Shown here in pieces: positions 1 to 7,701 of a stretch of 64,000 bases of DNA. The notes beneath the pieces were generated by a model. That model was given only the letters and a program-made list of their open reading frames with translations, was not told the origin of the DNA and made no database searches. Made by a program: the position numbers and the translations under genes. The DNA lies in contig NZ_JASLER010000053.1 in assembly GCF_030151085.1 (NCBI RefSeq), positions 1 through 64,000 of the forward strand, in the 5' to 3' direction. The stretch is from Bacteroides sp. (GTDB taxonomy: Bacteria; Bacteroidota; Bacteroidia; Bacteroidales; Bacteroidaceae). How positions within the stretch are numbered: position 1 is the stretch's first letter; each line of letters begins with the position of its first letter.

Positions 1-30
1 GTTCTATGCGTATTGGTTGAACTCCATAAG

Positions 31-894
31 CTATTTTGCTGAAAGACACATTAATACTCTGTACATTCCAAAAATTTCATTTGCAGGTACATCAAATGGT
101 TTAAATTTTGGATCTGGATTTATAGAGTAGCATGATATATATCCTCCTTTATTTGATTCGTGAATTTCTTTAACTACTACTCCATTCGGCGTGTCAAGTA
201 CGTATACCTTTCCCCAATCTATGAATATATCAGGGTTTATCTTTTTGATTAAAATGCGAGAACCGGAAGGATATTCAGGCGCCATACTTTCTCCATATAC
301 AGTAATTGCGAAATCTACATTTTCAATCGGAGATACAATTGCTTCACAGTTTTCCAATGTTACTCCAGGTTCCGCAAATCCACTAAGCGAGCCTCCCATT
401 GCTGACATAGGTAAGAGATAGGTTTTGAAGTTTTGCTTTTCTTCTTCATGGTTACATGCTGCTTCCTTTTCATACGGTTTGCCTTCTCCTGTTAAAAGCC
501 ATTTCATGTTAACTCCTAAATCCTTATCATCAATTATGCTCATCAGCATATTGTATGACGGTTTGCTATATTCAAGCGTTGCTTTGACAGTTGCTTGTAC
601 GAGGTTTAGTTTGCTGCAGAACTCAGCTATGCTACCATCGAAGTTGTCATCAATGATTTTACGTATTCTATCATTGACTTCGCTTGCGATATTATCGCTC
701 GTTTCTTCGCAATAATTATTAATCACCATTTCTCCAAATTCAGCGAGCATGTTACTGTATAGCTCATTACTCATGGGCTTCTTTTTGTTCTCTATCTCAG
801 ATAGATACGATTGGGATATGCCAAATTTGTTACAGAAATCTAGCTGTGTCATTTTAAGGCTTTTACGCAGTTTGGTAACATTTAGTTCTTTCAT
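31..894 (-). CDS. CI-like phage repressor, XRE HTH plus S24 peptidase
   Basis: Master lysogeny repressor. An XRE-type helix-turn-helix occupies about residues 5-45. A second CI-repressor-like segment spans about 75-140 and ends in WLLTGEGKPY, a common end of phage CI N-terminal domains. The C-terminal S24/LexA-like domain (about 160-287) has the expected Ser203 in GESM and Lys242 in VVVKEI, so RecA-stimulated self-cleavage is plausible. 287 residues is a normal length. It is divergent from the early genes that start at 1052 and shares a control region with them. The ATG at 892-894 fits the HTH start. The family call is firm; the operator sites are inferred. Confidence 0.9.
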   Translation of the reverse strand: MKELNVTKLRKSLKMTQLDFCNKFGISQSYLSEIENKKKPMSNELYSNMLAEFGEMVINNYCEETSDNIASEVNDRIRKIIDDNFDGSIAEFCSKLNLVQATVKATLEYSKPSYNMLMSIIDDKDLGVNMKWLLTGEGKPYEKEAACNHEEEKQNFKTYLLPMSAMGGSLSGFAEPGVTLENCEAIVSPIENVDFAITVYGESMAPEYPSGSRILIKKINPDIFIDWGKVYVLDTPNGVVVKEIHESNKGGYISCYSINPDPKFKPFDVPANEIFGMYRVLMCLSAK

Positions 895-1051
895 ATAAAG
901 TTAAATATTGTCAATGTAGCGATAATATCTTGCGATAATTAGCGATATATTGCAGTAAGATAGTATATTTGCATCATCAATCAATCACGAAACAAAGATA
1001 GTTGATTGAATCGGCTTTTCAAATAGTATAAACATATTAAAATGTATAGCC
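895..1051. promoter_or_regulatory. Divergent control region, repressor versus early genes
   Basis: AT-rich spacer between the repressor and the first rightward gene. GCGATA occurs three times on the + strand (919-924, 932-937, 942-947) within 30 bases, with partial symmetry around GATAATTA, so these are candidate operators. TATATTTG at 964-971 matches the Bacteroides -7 box and would drive the early operon, with its upstream half beside the repeats. Binding is inferred. Confidence 0.6.
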
Positions 1052-1261
1052 ATGACAGATTTAGAAGCAAGAAAAGAAATAGCAAAGATAAACTCAATGA
1101 GTTTATCAGCTGTACAGGTGCTCTATAATGTAGACACTAAAGAAGAAGCTATTCAAGTTGTTCTTGAAGCTATTGAGGTTGAGCCTGAATATGATTATAC
1201 AGATGATGAACTTGAAGCAGAGAGAGAATACCTCTGTATGTCACAAGGCTTATCAAGATAA
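1052..1261 (+). CDS. Small acidic early phage protein, unknown
   Basis: First rightward gene after the repressor, 69 residues, predicted helical and acidic in its second half (VEPEYDYTDDELEAEREY). I recognise no domain. The ATG lies about 80 bases after the predicted -7 box. Position right after the operator region suggests an immediate-early role such as regulation or host takeover; the sequence does not prove this. Confidence 0.6.
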   Translation: MTDLEARKEIAKINSMSLSAVQVLYNVDTKEEAIQVVLEAIEVEPEYDYTDDELEAEREYLCMSQGLSR

Positions 1262-1281
1262 TAACTTAAATATACACGATT

Positions 1282-1596
1282 ATGAAAACAGATTTTAGGC
1301 ACGATGTAATGATGATGGCTCACGAGATTTTCAAGGCTACAATGAAGAACTGGTCTGTATGCTTGACAAAGGCTTGGCAACTTTACCGATTGGTAAAGAT
1401 GTTTCGGGCAGGTATCGTAAAGTTCGCTTATGAGAAATCAAACGGCAGTCTTAGAAAAGCAACTGGTACTTTGAAAGGTGCTTCTGAAATGGTGAAGGGT
1501 TCAGGCAAGAAGAATTACAAGACTGTTTGCTATTTCGACGCAGATGTAGAAGCGTTCAGAAGTTTTAAGGTTGAGAATCTAGTAGCCATCTACTAA
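1282..1596 (+). CDS. SH3 beta-barrel fold protein (DUF2693-like)
   Basis: 104 residues. The pattern MAHEIFKATMKNWSVCLTKAWQLYR, then a lysine/glycine-rich strand region, then YKTVCYFDADVEAFRSFKVENL matches small SH3-barrel proteins (DUF2693) common in Bacteroides phages and conjugative elements. Their biochemical role is unknown to me. The start is preceded by ACACGATT, the recurring leader in this phage. It probably shares an early transcript with the gene ending at 1261. Confidence 0.7.
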   Translation: MKTDFRHDVMMMAHEIFKATMKNWSVCLTKAWQLYRLVKMFRAGIVKFAYEKSNGSLRKATGTLKGASEMVKGSGKKNYKTVCYFDADVEAFRSFKVENLVAIY

Positions 1597-2028
1597 AAAC
1601 TTAGGGTAGGCAGACGTAGAGAATATTCTACCTACTCACTATTGATTAGCTCTTTGACATAATGTAAAAACCATTACAGTGTAATTCATAAACTGTTTTG
1701 GTCAACCAAAGATAACGAATATAGAAACTGCCATAGCTGAAAAGCGGTGACTGGTGGTAAGGCTATATAATTTGAATGAACTTACTTTCAGCACGCCAAT
1801 TTGTCTTTAGCGTGGTGAGTATGCTTGGTGTAAGGCACAAGTATCGCTGAGAGGTCTATATAAAACCCTATGGATAGTTAATGACTGGCATCTGATAGCG
1901 AGAATCGGGTAGGGTGCAACACCGCAGCAAAGGTTAGTGCTATGCCGTATTAAAAGCCGTGAGGGATGCGAAGTGCACCGCTACCCCTTTACCCTTATAC
2001 GGGCGGTAAACTATTAAAATCAACTATT
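1597..2028 (+). other. Long structured non-coding stretch
   Basis: No convincing ORF in 430 bases. The start has a hairpin (GTAGA/TCTAC around 1610-1640) after the upstream stop, possibly a weak terminator. Further on there are several stem-loops: GTAAG/CTTAC (about 1758-1786), CACGC/GCGTG (1793-1814) and a short GGTG-CAA-CACC stem near 1915-1930. GC content is higher here than in neighbouring spacers. It may be a structured leader or a small RNA upstream of the gene at 2029. This is inference from visible stems only. Confidence 0.3.
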
Positions 2029-2205
2029 ATGCGAGTTACATTTTTAGCTACAGTATTGGTCTTGTCGCTCTTAGTATGCGCAATGACCGTTGAAAGTCTT
2101 GGCGTTGTATTTTGGTGCTCTCTAGCTGCATTGGCTTGTACATGTCTATACATTAGTAAGCATGAGAAAGAATTGGATGCTGAATTGAGAGGCATGGGAA
2201 AATGA
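2029..2205 (+). CDS. Small two-pass membrane protein
   Basis: 58 residues from the ATG at 2029. An upstream in-frame start at 1966 exists, but 2029 has the A/T-rich context seen at other starts. Two hydrophobic segments, about residues 3-20 and 24-43, are followed by a charged tail (KHEKELDAELRGMGK). I recognise no family. It is likely an inner-membrane early phage protein. Confidence 0.5.
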   Translation: MRVTFLATVLVLSLLVCAMTVESLGVVFWCSLAALACTCLYISKHEKELDAELRGMGK

Positions 2206-2279
2206 TATTGTTTTGTCGTGTTTTATTTTGTGTTTGTGCTGAGGTGTGTCGTTCGTGAGGATAGCACACTTTTCTTAAT

Positions 2280-2352
2280 GGAGGTAAAGTGGTAGTGTGT
2301 GAGCTCACCTATCCAATTGGTTATATTGCCGGTTCGATTCCGGTTGCCTCCA
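2280..2352 (+). ncRNA. tRNA-like element 1
   Basis: GGAGGTA (2280-2286) pairs with TGCCTCC (2345-2351) as a 7-bp acceptor with one G-U. A T arm (GCCGG, loop TTCGATT, CCGGT; 2328-2344) abuts it, with A at 2352 as discriminator. Total length is 73 nt, as for a tRNA. The middle does not form normal D and anticodon arms but a long hairpin around GTGAGCTCAC. It resembles a degenerate or tRNA-mimicking RNA, 26 bases upstream of the next start. Confidence 0.5.
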
Positions 2353-2378
2353 CTAATTATTAATTTAAAATCAGGCTT

Positions 2379-2573
2379 ATGGAAAAGGTAGAAAGCAAAG
2401 AAAAAATGAGAAATTTAAAGAAGGGTGGGCAACTTAAGCTTCCTATATCTTCATTAGAAACAATTCGTAATAACGTGTCACTTCTGAATGCTAAGCATCT
2501 TCTTGAAGGGAAGAAATGGACATCAAAGTCATATCCTAAGAAGGGGACAGTTATTGTGACAAGGGTTTCATAA
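2379..2573 (+). CDS. Small basic phage protein, unknown
   Basis: 64 residues, lysine-rich (14 or so Lys), no membrane segment, ending in KKGTVIVTRVS. I recognise no domain. It begins 26 bases after a tRNA-like element. High basicity would suit nucleic-acid binding, but that is only a guess. Confidence 0.5.
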   Translation: MEKVESKEKMRNLKKGGQLKLPISSLETIRNNVSLLNAKHLLEGKKWTSKSYPKKGTVIVTRVS

Positions 2574-2591
2574 CTCTCAACTTACACGATT

Positions 2592-2984
2592 ATGGAAAGA
2601 GTATTAACCGAACTTACCCAAGAATGTGAATACACTGCACAAATGTATGCATTAGGTTATGAAAAGAAGGAAATCGCTTCAATTAAATGCAGGGCGTTAA
2701 GCACGATCAACAACCAACTGCAAGAAGCATTCAGAATTCTTCATGTAAGAAACGGCAGGGAATTAGCGAAGAAACTGTATGAGCGGATGTCTGGAATAAG
2801 TTTCACGATGGACTTTTCGCCGGCTATACGTGCGGGAATTACCTGTTGTCTACTATTGATTTTGTGTCTTGACGGTCACTTTGAAATGAGAAGATTGAGA
2901 ACATTTAGGTCAAGAACCAATATAGAGTTAACATGTAAGGTTAGAACTAGAACAAGAGGAAGAGATATGCCTCTTGTAGCTTAA
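2592..2984 (+). CDS. LuxR/GerE-type HTH protein with a hydrophobic segment
   Basis: 130 residues. Residues about 18-62 fit a LuxR-type helix-turn-helix: YALGYEKKEIASI is followed by the recognition-helix pattern STINNQLQEAF and RILHVRNGREL, which parallels the family's R-KLGVRSR region. A hydrophobic stretch (AGITCCLLLILCLDG, about 82-96) and a very Arg-rich tail follow. Such LuxR-like fragments are frequent in Bacteroides phages. It is likely an early transcription regulator. The start carries the ACACGATT leader. Confidence 0.65.
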   Translation: MERVLTELTQECEYTAQMYALGYEKKEIASIKCRALSTINNQLQEAFRILHVRNGRELAKKLYERMSGISFTMDFSPAIRAGITCCLLLILCLDGHFEMRRLRTFRSRTNIELTCKVRTRTRGRDMPLVA

Positions 2985-2996
2985 AACAATACTTGT

Positions 2997-3194
2997 ATGA
3001 AAAGAGGAAAGATAGAACCTATTCAAAAGTTATGGCTGAGTAAGGATGAAGCTATGGCTTATTTAGGATGCAGTGGAGACTATTTAGATAAGCTTCGTGG
3101 AAGTGCTCAGATTTCTTTTGCTAAAGATGGAAAAATGATTTGGTACAATCTTGAATCAATAAATAGATTTTTAAATAGAATGAAAGTTATATAA
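2997..3194 (+). CDS. Excisionase-like/MerR-type HTH protein
   Basis: 65 residues with the layout of the HTH_17/excisionase family: WLSKDEAMAYLGCSGDYLDKLR for the winged-helix recognition unit, then GKMIWYNLESINRFL, the usual read-out strand and final helix. It may act as recombination directionality factor or as a small regulator. It is not next to the recombinase at 12.3 kb. The DNA-binding call is good; the excision role is inference. Confidence 0.7.
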   Translation: MKRGKIEPIQKLWLSKDEAMAYLGCSGDYLDKLRGSAQISFAKDGKMIWYNLESINRFLNRMKVI

Positions 3195-3213
3195 CCCTTT
3201 AATTTTTACGATT

Positions 3214-3675
3214 ATGAATAAAGAACTAACATTAAAAGAAAAAGAATCCGCATTTGAGGTTCAAGCCGTGGATTTGAGTATGAACACGCTTCCTTCTTTG
3301 GAAGATGCGCAAGAACTGCCTATTGATTTATGCGGCAACTATTGGACGCCTGAAAATCCGGGAGAGTATAAACGTGTGTTCTTCGTAGAAATCAAACCTC
3401 AAAAGGTTTTGAGTGCTACAGGTAACGGTCAGTTGATTGATTTGGATTGCGCTTTCTTTGTTGAGCAAAATCCGGAAGGTAATCTTGTAACTATAACCAA
3501 TGGCTCAAGACGTTTAGTTGGTATGCTTGAACAGTATGTGGAGAGTGGCCTTATTAAAAACGGGACACCTCTGAAAATTACATTCATGGGAAAGCGTAAA
3601 AACAAGACGAACAATTTCAGTTCAGATAATTGGTCTGTGAAACCGCTACGAATTGAATTGTCTGTTGCTGGATAA
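3214..3675 (+). CDS. Phage protein, possibly DNA-binding partner of the nuclease
   Basis: 153 residues, mostly predicted beta strands (KRVFFVEIK, QLIDLDCAFFVEQ, GNLVTITNGSRRLVGMLEQYV, TPLKITFMGKRKN). I recognise no named family. Its stop overlaps the start of the nuclease gene at 3675, so the two are translated together. In many phages the gene before an exonuclease encodes an annealing or ssDNA-binding protein, which the OB-like strand pattern would suit; this is inference. Confidence 0.5.
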   Translation: MNKELTLKEKESAFEVQAVDLSMNTLPSLEDAQELPIDLCGNYWTPENPGEYKRVFFVEIKPQKVLSATGNGQLIDLDCAFFVEQNPEGNLVTITNGSRRLVGMLEQYVESGLIKNGTPLKITFMGKRKNKTNNFSSDNWSVKPLRIELSVAG

Positions 3676-4820
3676 TGAGTGATTTTGATTTGAACAGTAT
3701 GGCAGAAGGGGAGGAACTCAACCCTTCAGCCTATAATCCGGATGATTACCCAACTAAAGAGACTGTTCTTGACTTTATTTCGCAAAACAGTCACATACGT
3801 CCTATAAATATTGACTTGAAGTCATTAAGTAGAAATGGGGTCGTGAAACGCGACCCCATGGAACTATATCTTCAAAGCAAGTATATCTCATCTTCAAATT
3901 TGAAAAATGCACTTAAAACACCTCGTTCATTTTACTATGATTGGGAGAGAGTTTTTGAAGAGAAACCGAAGCCCTGCTTTCAATTAGGTACATTTGCTCA
4001 CATGGCTTTTCTTGAACCTCGTTTATTTGAACTTGTAAAGGTTGAACCTACATGTAATCAGGCATCAAAGGATGGTGTACTTCAAATGATTGATTTCTAT
4101 GGCGAGCTTCTATTAAATGAAAAGGACTATGTGAAAGATGCAAAAGATGAATATCCTTCTGTGAAATGGAATTTCAATGCTCTTAAGGACTACCGGGATA
4201 ATCTGAGGCAGAATCTTGTTGATCTTGGTTATTCTTTCATCAGCGAGGAAATGAATATGATTATCACTGCCTTGAAAAGAAACTATTATTGGTATGGCGG
4301 TGGCATTATTCCTCAAATTCTCAAAGGGGCTTATTCGGAAGTATCCTTCTACGGGAAAGATGAAGAAACTGGACTTGATGTAAGGGTAAGACCGGACTAT
4401 TTCAATGTAGAAGAGAATATCGGCGTAAATGCCATAATCTCTTTCAAGACCACACGAGCCGATGATCTCGGCAAGTTCTACTATGATTGTGCCAAACTCA
4501 AATATGAGTTATCAGAGGGTATGTATCAGGAAGTAATGAGTAGTATAACAGATCGAAACTTCAATGTAACCATAATGATTATGTTGCAGACGGTTGAACC
4601 CTATGATGTGGCGGTTCTTTTCTGGGCACCGGATGATTTGGCGAATGGTAAGTATAAGTACCACTATGCACTTTCCATCGTAAAGGACTGCTTCGAAAAG
4701 AAGTGGTTCCCCGGTTACGATGCCAATGCCGAAGAAAATGCACATGGTATAATTGATATGCAGCTTCCTGAATGGAGCCAAAAGATGCTTCATCCGGTAG
4801 CGATAGATGATTTTGAATAA
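3675..4820 (+). CDS. PD-(D/E)XK nuclease-like protein (RecE/DUF3799-type)
   Basis: 381 residues. The family pattern is visible: GTFAHMAFLEP (105-115), then Glu222 in AYSEVSFYG, Asp241 in RVRPDYF and Lys258 in AIISFKTT. These fit the phage exodeoxyribonuclease VIII-like fold used in recombination. In most relatives the residue two before the Lys is Asp or Glu (DxK); here it is Ser256, so catalytic competence is open. It follows the gene at 3214 directly and precedes other DNA-metabolism genes. Confidence 0.75.
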   Translation: MSDFDLNSMAEGEELNPSAYNPDDYPTKETVLDFISQNSHIRPINIDLKSLSRNGVVKRDPMELYLQSKYISSSNLKNALKTPRSFYYDWERVFEEKPKPCFQLGTFAHMAFLEPRLFELVKVEPTCNQASKDGVLQMIDFYGELLLNEKDYVKDAKDEYPSVKWNFNALKDYRDNLRQNLVDLGYSFISEEMNMIITALKRNYYWYGGGIIPQILKGAYSEVSFYGKDEETGLDVRVRPDYFNVEENIGVNAIISFKTTRADDLGKFYYDCAKLKYELSEGMYQEVMSSITDRNFNVTIMIMLQTVEPYDVAVLFWAPDDLANGKYKYHYALSIVKDCFEKKWFPGYDANAEENAHGIIDMQLPEWSQKMLHPVAIDDFE

Positions 4821-4973
4821 ATGGAGTTATGCAAAACAGATATTCAACATATAGAGCGCCTACTGAAGCTGTGTTCGGATAAGATAGAGAAGTATGCACC
4901 TAAAACTTCGCCTGATCAAGATTTGTGCAGGCGTTGCAAAAGAATGATTAAACGAATAAATAATAAGAAATGA
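4821..4973 (+). CDS. Very small Cys-containing phage protein
   Basis: 50 residues, ATG immediately after the nuclease stop, ending in an ATGA overlap with the next gene at 4970. It contains four Cys (Cys4, Cys17 and a CRRC pair near the C-terminus), which could bind metal. Tight coupling on both sides supports a real gene even though it is short. No family recognised. Confidence 0.55.
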   Translation: MELCKTDIQHIERLLKLCSDKIEKYAPKTSPDQDLCRRCKRMIKRINNKK

Positions 4974-5800
4974 CAGATTTAAAAGATTATTTGCCGGATG
5001 AAATAAAATTCAAATTGCCGGTAACAGTAAAATTCCCCGAAGTGATTTTCCCTGATAGTGTCTGCATGGATGATGTGAAAAAGAAGCTTTCAGAAAATTT
5101 TGTGACCATCCAAGAGAAAGACGTGATTGCCAACAGAATCATGGATGATTATGAAATTTCTATCCTTCGGGCGAATTACGGTGAAATAGCAGAGAAGCAG
5201 ATGCCAGAACTTGAAAGTCAATTTGAAGCTTTAAAGTCGGAGTTTAATTCAGCCAAAAAAGAATTTGAAGCTAAGATTGCTTCTTTGCATACCCAGTTTA
5301 AGGATTTGGTAAGTCTTGCCAAAAAGGGTATTAGGGACTATCCGTTGAAGATGATTGATACTTTCCGCATTCCGATTATGGGATATTACTTGTATTATTC
5401 TTGGGTGAATGAATCTTTCCGTTTGGCGCTGGTCCAAGAGATACCTAAGCACGAATATGACGACTTATTCAATTCGGGTGAAATGAATCAAAAGGCGTTT
5501 GAGGCACTTGGTTACGAGTTACCAAATATCAATGTTAAAGATACCCGAAAAAATGTGCGTAAGTTTGGCAAGGGCGAAGATACTATTGAGGTTTGGGAAG
5601 AGAATGGTGAAGATGTTTGGTTAGAACATTGGGTTGAAGCTTTCCTTGATGAGGATAATGGAGAAGTAGTTCCTATACAACGCCATGAATGGCATCGTGT
5701 ACCTATTGAAGAAAGTCCGTGGAGAAGGGAGGAGAATAATGAGCAGACTTGCACACAAGAAGGGGAGACCGACGAAATATCGGCAGAAGTTGAAGAATAA
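4970..5800 (+). CDS. Coiled-coil phage protein, unknown
   Basis: 276 residues. Residues about 65-115 (QMPELESQFEALKSEFNSAKKEF and on) form a likely coiled coil; the C-terminus is strongly acidic. No known domain recognised. It sits in the recombination/replication operon, coupled to the 50-residue gene before it and overlapped by the HNH gene that follows. Relatives in other Bacteroides phages are usually unannotated. Confidence 0.6.
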   Translation: MTDLKDYLPDEIKFKLPVTVKFPEVIFPDSVCMDDVKKKLSENFVTIQEKDVIANRIMDDYEISILRANYGEIAEKQMPELESQFEALKSEFNSAKKEFEAKIASLHTQFKDLVSLAKKGIRDYPLKMIDTFRIPIMGYYLYYSWVNESFRLALVQEIPKHEYDDLFNSGEMNQKAFEALGYELPNINVKDTRKNVRKFGKGEDTIEVWEENGEDVWLEHWVEAFLDEDNGEVVPIQRHEWHRVPIEESPWRREENNEQTCTQEGETDEISAEVEE

Positions 5801-6002
5801 TCCCTATTGGGAAGAAGTTAAAAGTAAGGTTCGCATTCGTGATGGGCATAAATGCCAAATGTGTGGCAAAACTTACAGTTTGGAAGTACATCACAAAGTC
5901 TATAAAATAGGTGGTGTATCTATTGTCGGGCATGAACTTGAATGTTTGCATTGCTTGACGACTCTTTGTGAGGACTGTCATGCAAAGGTTCATGGAAAGT
6001 AA
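5739..6002 (+). CDS. HNH nuclease-like protein, small
   Basis: 87 residues from the ATG at 5739, which is preceded by GGGAGGAG, an unusually good ribosome-binding site here. The N-terminus is basic. CQMCGK and CEDCH are the zinc knuckles; LEVHHKVYK supplies the first histidines and DCHAKVHG the last, so the HNH motif looks complete. It overlaps the preceding gene by 62 bases. Likely role: processing phage DNA during recombination or packaging; the substrate is unknown. Confidence 0.75.
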   Translation: MSRLAHKKGRPTKYRQKLKNNPYWEEVKSKVRIRDGHKCQMCGKTYSLEVHHKVYKIGGVSIVGHELECLHCLTTLCEDCHAKVHGK

Positions 6003-6050
6003 CTTTGTTAACCGGCTTTCTCGGTCTGTGAAGATGGAGAGGGCAAACGC

Positions 6051-6112
6051 GGGTAGGTAGACATAGAGCCAGCGCAAAGAGGCGCATCGGGGTTGGAATC
6101 CCCGCCTATCCA
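6051..6112 (+). ncRNA. tRNA-like element 2, lacking a D arm
   Basis: GGGTAGG (6051-6057) pairs with CCTATCC (6105-6111), with one G-U. A T arm follows the usual geometry (CGGGG, loop TTGGAAT, CCCCG; 6088-6104). A single inner hairpin (GCGC-AAAGAG-GCGC, 6072-6085) replaces the D and anticodon arms. Length 62 nt. Too short for a standard bacterial tRNA, yet acceptor plus T arm are well formed. Confidence 0.5.
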
Positions 6113-6221
6113 CAATGGGGAATGTTGTTTTTCACTCTATTTTCGGATTCCTTCAACAAAAACATTGAAATGAGTGCGGTTAGTTTTTGCTGTTTTTAAT
6201 CCCGTAAATAAAACAGCACAT

Positions 6222-6285
6222 GGGCGGTTGCATGGAACAGACCGGCACTAAGTCGCTCTGGGGAGTTCGATTCTCTCACCGTCCA
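6222..6285 (+). ncRNA. tRNA-like element 3
   Basis: GGGCGGT (6222-6228) pairs with ACCGTCC (6278-6284), with one G-U. The T arm is GGGAG, loop TTCGATT, CTCTC (6261-6277), with A6285 as discriminator. The middle folds as one arm: AGA/TCT outside, CGGC-ACTAA-GTCG inside. Length 64 nt, no normal D arm. It lies 110 bases after element 2 and has the same plan. Confidence 0.5.
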
Positions 6286-6337
6286 CACAATCAGCCACAA
6301 GAGGATTGCCCGATAGGAACAATTGTGAAGTGGCATA

Positions 6338-6367
6338 ACCTCGGAGCAAATGCTTCGGGGTTTTTAT
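6338..6367 (+). terminator. Intrinsic terminator
   Basis: CCTCGGAGC, loop AAAT, GCTTCGGGG (9 bp with G-U pairs), followed by a T-rich run TTTTTAT. It ends transcription from the region with the two tRNA-like elements. Confidence 0.65.
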
Positions 6368-6395
6368 TTCGATTTTATTAATATAAGAAATATCT

Positions 6396-6743
6396 ATGAG
6401 ACAGATTAGTAACAAACAATCCCAGCGGAATAGAGAGGTGGCTAAGATAAAGCGGAATCTCCCTTCTGTATGTGCCATTTGTGGAAAGTTGGCTGTTGAT
6501 GCAGCCCATCTAGTTCCTAAGAGTATATACCCGGAGCATTACACCAATCCACTCAATATAGTTGGTTTGTGTAGAGAGTGTCATAATAAGTATGACAATA
6601 ATTTATCTTTCAGACAAAGGCAAAAGCGGCTTATTGAGCGAGTGAAGTCTTTTGATGAATGTGCTGCAAACAGATATTTTCATTTATATGATCTGGACTG
6701 TCAAAAGTCAACAATTGTAATGAGTGACTATTATTTAGGATAA
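6396..6743 (+). CDS. HNH endonuclease-like protein
   Basis: 115 residues. CAICGK and CRECH form the zinc pairs; DAAHLVPKS carries the catalytic His, followed by NPLNIVGLCRECHNKYDN, the usual second half of an HNH site. The fold suggests a nicking or structure-specific nuclease (NinG-like position before a replication gene). The stop is one base before the next start, so it is coupled to the replication protein. Confidence 0.7.
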   Translation: MRQISNKQSQRNREVAKIKRNLPSVCAICGKLAVDAAHLVPKSIYPEHYTNPLNIVGLCRECHNKYDNNLSFRQRQKRLIERVKSFDECAANRYFHLYDLDCQKSTIVMSDYYLG

Positions 6744-6744
6744 T

Positions 6745-7701
6745 ATGAACAGTTATCAATTAATATCAAAACTCAAGAAGATACGGGATGATACCTATCT
6801 CACAGCAATCGATCAATCTCTTTATTATGAGCTTATTTCTATGTGCAATGATAAAAGTTGGAAAGAAGTGTTCGAGGTACGCAGCAATGTCCTTTGTTCT
6901 TCTCTTAATATTTGGGATAAGACATTGCGGAAGTCGAGAAAAGCTCTTGCCGATGCTGGGCTTATTTCTTTCGAATCCTGCAAAGATAAAAGGATCGGTT
7001 GTTATTATTCATTTACCCAAAAACTAAGTAACGACATGAAGATACCAGTAATATCATCGGTAAATGGTACTGATGAAAATACCTTAGAAATTACCGATGA
7101 TACCCAAACAGACGAACCTCAATCATCGGTAAACGATACGGTAATATCTTCGGTACTACGTACTGATGAAAGTACCGATGATAAAAAAGTTACTTCGGTA
7201 ATATCATCGGTAAATGGTACTGATGAAACGCAAATTCCACCTTATAAGAGAATTCAAACTTTAAACAGAGAGAGTCTCGCGCATACGCACGAGAACTCCC
7301 CACCTGAGAATCCTAAGAAGTCCAAGAAAAAAGAAGGAGACGAAAAACCTTTGGTCTATCCTTTCTCTTCGATAGCTTTCATGTCTGCATGGGAGGCACT
7401 TCGCCGAACTCCGAAATGGAAAAAGAAACTCAACTATGCTTTGCAGCTCTCACTTGACAAACTTTCCAAGTTTGAAGAAGAGTTTGCCATCCGGCAGATA
7501 GAAAGAGCTATTGAATCAGATTGGACCGGAGTTGTATTTACTGGAACTGAACATGATTATCAAGAATGGTTAAAGCTAAAATATGGAAACAATAGGAACG
7601 TTGATAAAGCAGCAAAAGCAAGAATGCTCCTTGATGAATACACTGCCATTGAGCAGGGAAGTCATGTTGGAATCGGTAAAACAGAGATACCCGACCTTTA
7701 G
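6745..7701 (+). CDS. Phage replication initiator-like protein
   Basis: 318 residues. Residues about 1-95 look like a winged-helix replication initiator (LYYELISMCND, NVLCSSLNIWDKTLRKSRKALADAGLI), as in DnaD/O-like phage proteins. Residues about 100-170 are a low-complexity linker with repeated SSVNGTDE, and the C-terminal 110 residues are helical. The linker DNA carries a dense iteron cluster (7052-7213), the arrangement of lambda O, whose origin lies in the gene. Family recognised by layout rather than a strict motif. Confidence 0.65.
   Translation: MNSYQLISKLKKIRDDTYLTAIDQSLYYELISMCNDKSWKEVFEVRSNVLCSSLNIWDKTLRKSRKALADAGLISFESCKDKRIGCYYSFTQKLSNDMKIPVISSVNGTDENTLEITDDTQTDEPQSSVNDTVISSVLRTDESTDDKKVTSVISSVNGTDETQIPPYKRIQTLNRESLAHTHENSPPENPKKSKKKEGDEKPLVYPFSSIAFMSAWEALRRTPKWKKKLNYALQLSLDKLSKFEEEFAIRQIERAIESDWTGVVFTGTEHDYQEWLKLKYGNNRNVDKAAKARMLLDEYTAIEQGSHVGIGKTEIPDL
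7052..7213. repeat. Iteron cluster, putative phage replication origin
   Basis: Seven copies of a 12-bp unit close to TATCATCGGTAA: + strand at 7052, 7121, 7145, 7190 and 7202; minus strand at 7091 and 7172. Two are identical (7052, 7202), the others differ at 1-3 positions. They fall in the linker of the replication gene. Short repeats in both orientations inside an initiator gene are the classic look of a lambdoid-type origin; function is inferred. Confidence 0.6.

Larger units (their letters stand above)
6113..6395 (+). other. Non-coding spacer around tRNA-like elements
   Basis: No gene seen. It holds an 8-bp stem (GCTGTTTT/AAAACAGC, about 6190-6216), tRNA-like element 3 at 6222-6285, and the terminator at 6338-6367. 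The HNH gene that follows therefore probably has its own start of transcription or relies on read-through. Confidence 0.4.

Noticed and set aside
2280..2352. Functional elongator tRNA
   Set aside because: Acceptor and T arm are good, but no 7-base anticodon loop with U33 can be drawn and the middle prefers one long hairpin.
7048..7215. CRISPR-like or simple tandem repeat in the replication gene
   Set aside because: Units are 12 bp, irregularly spaced and in both directions, which fits iterons, not CRISPR.
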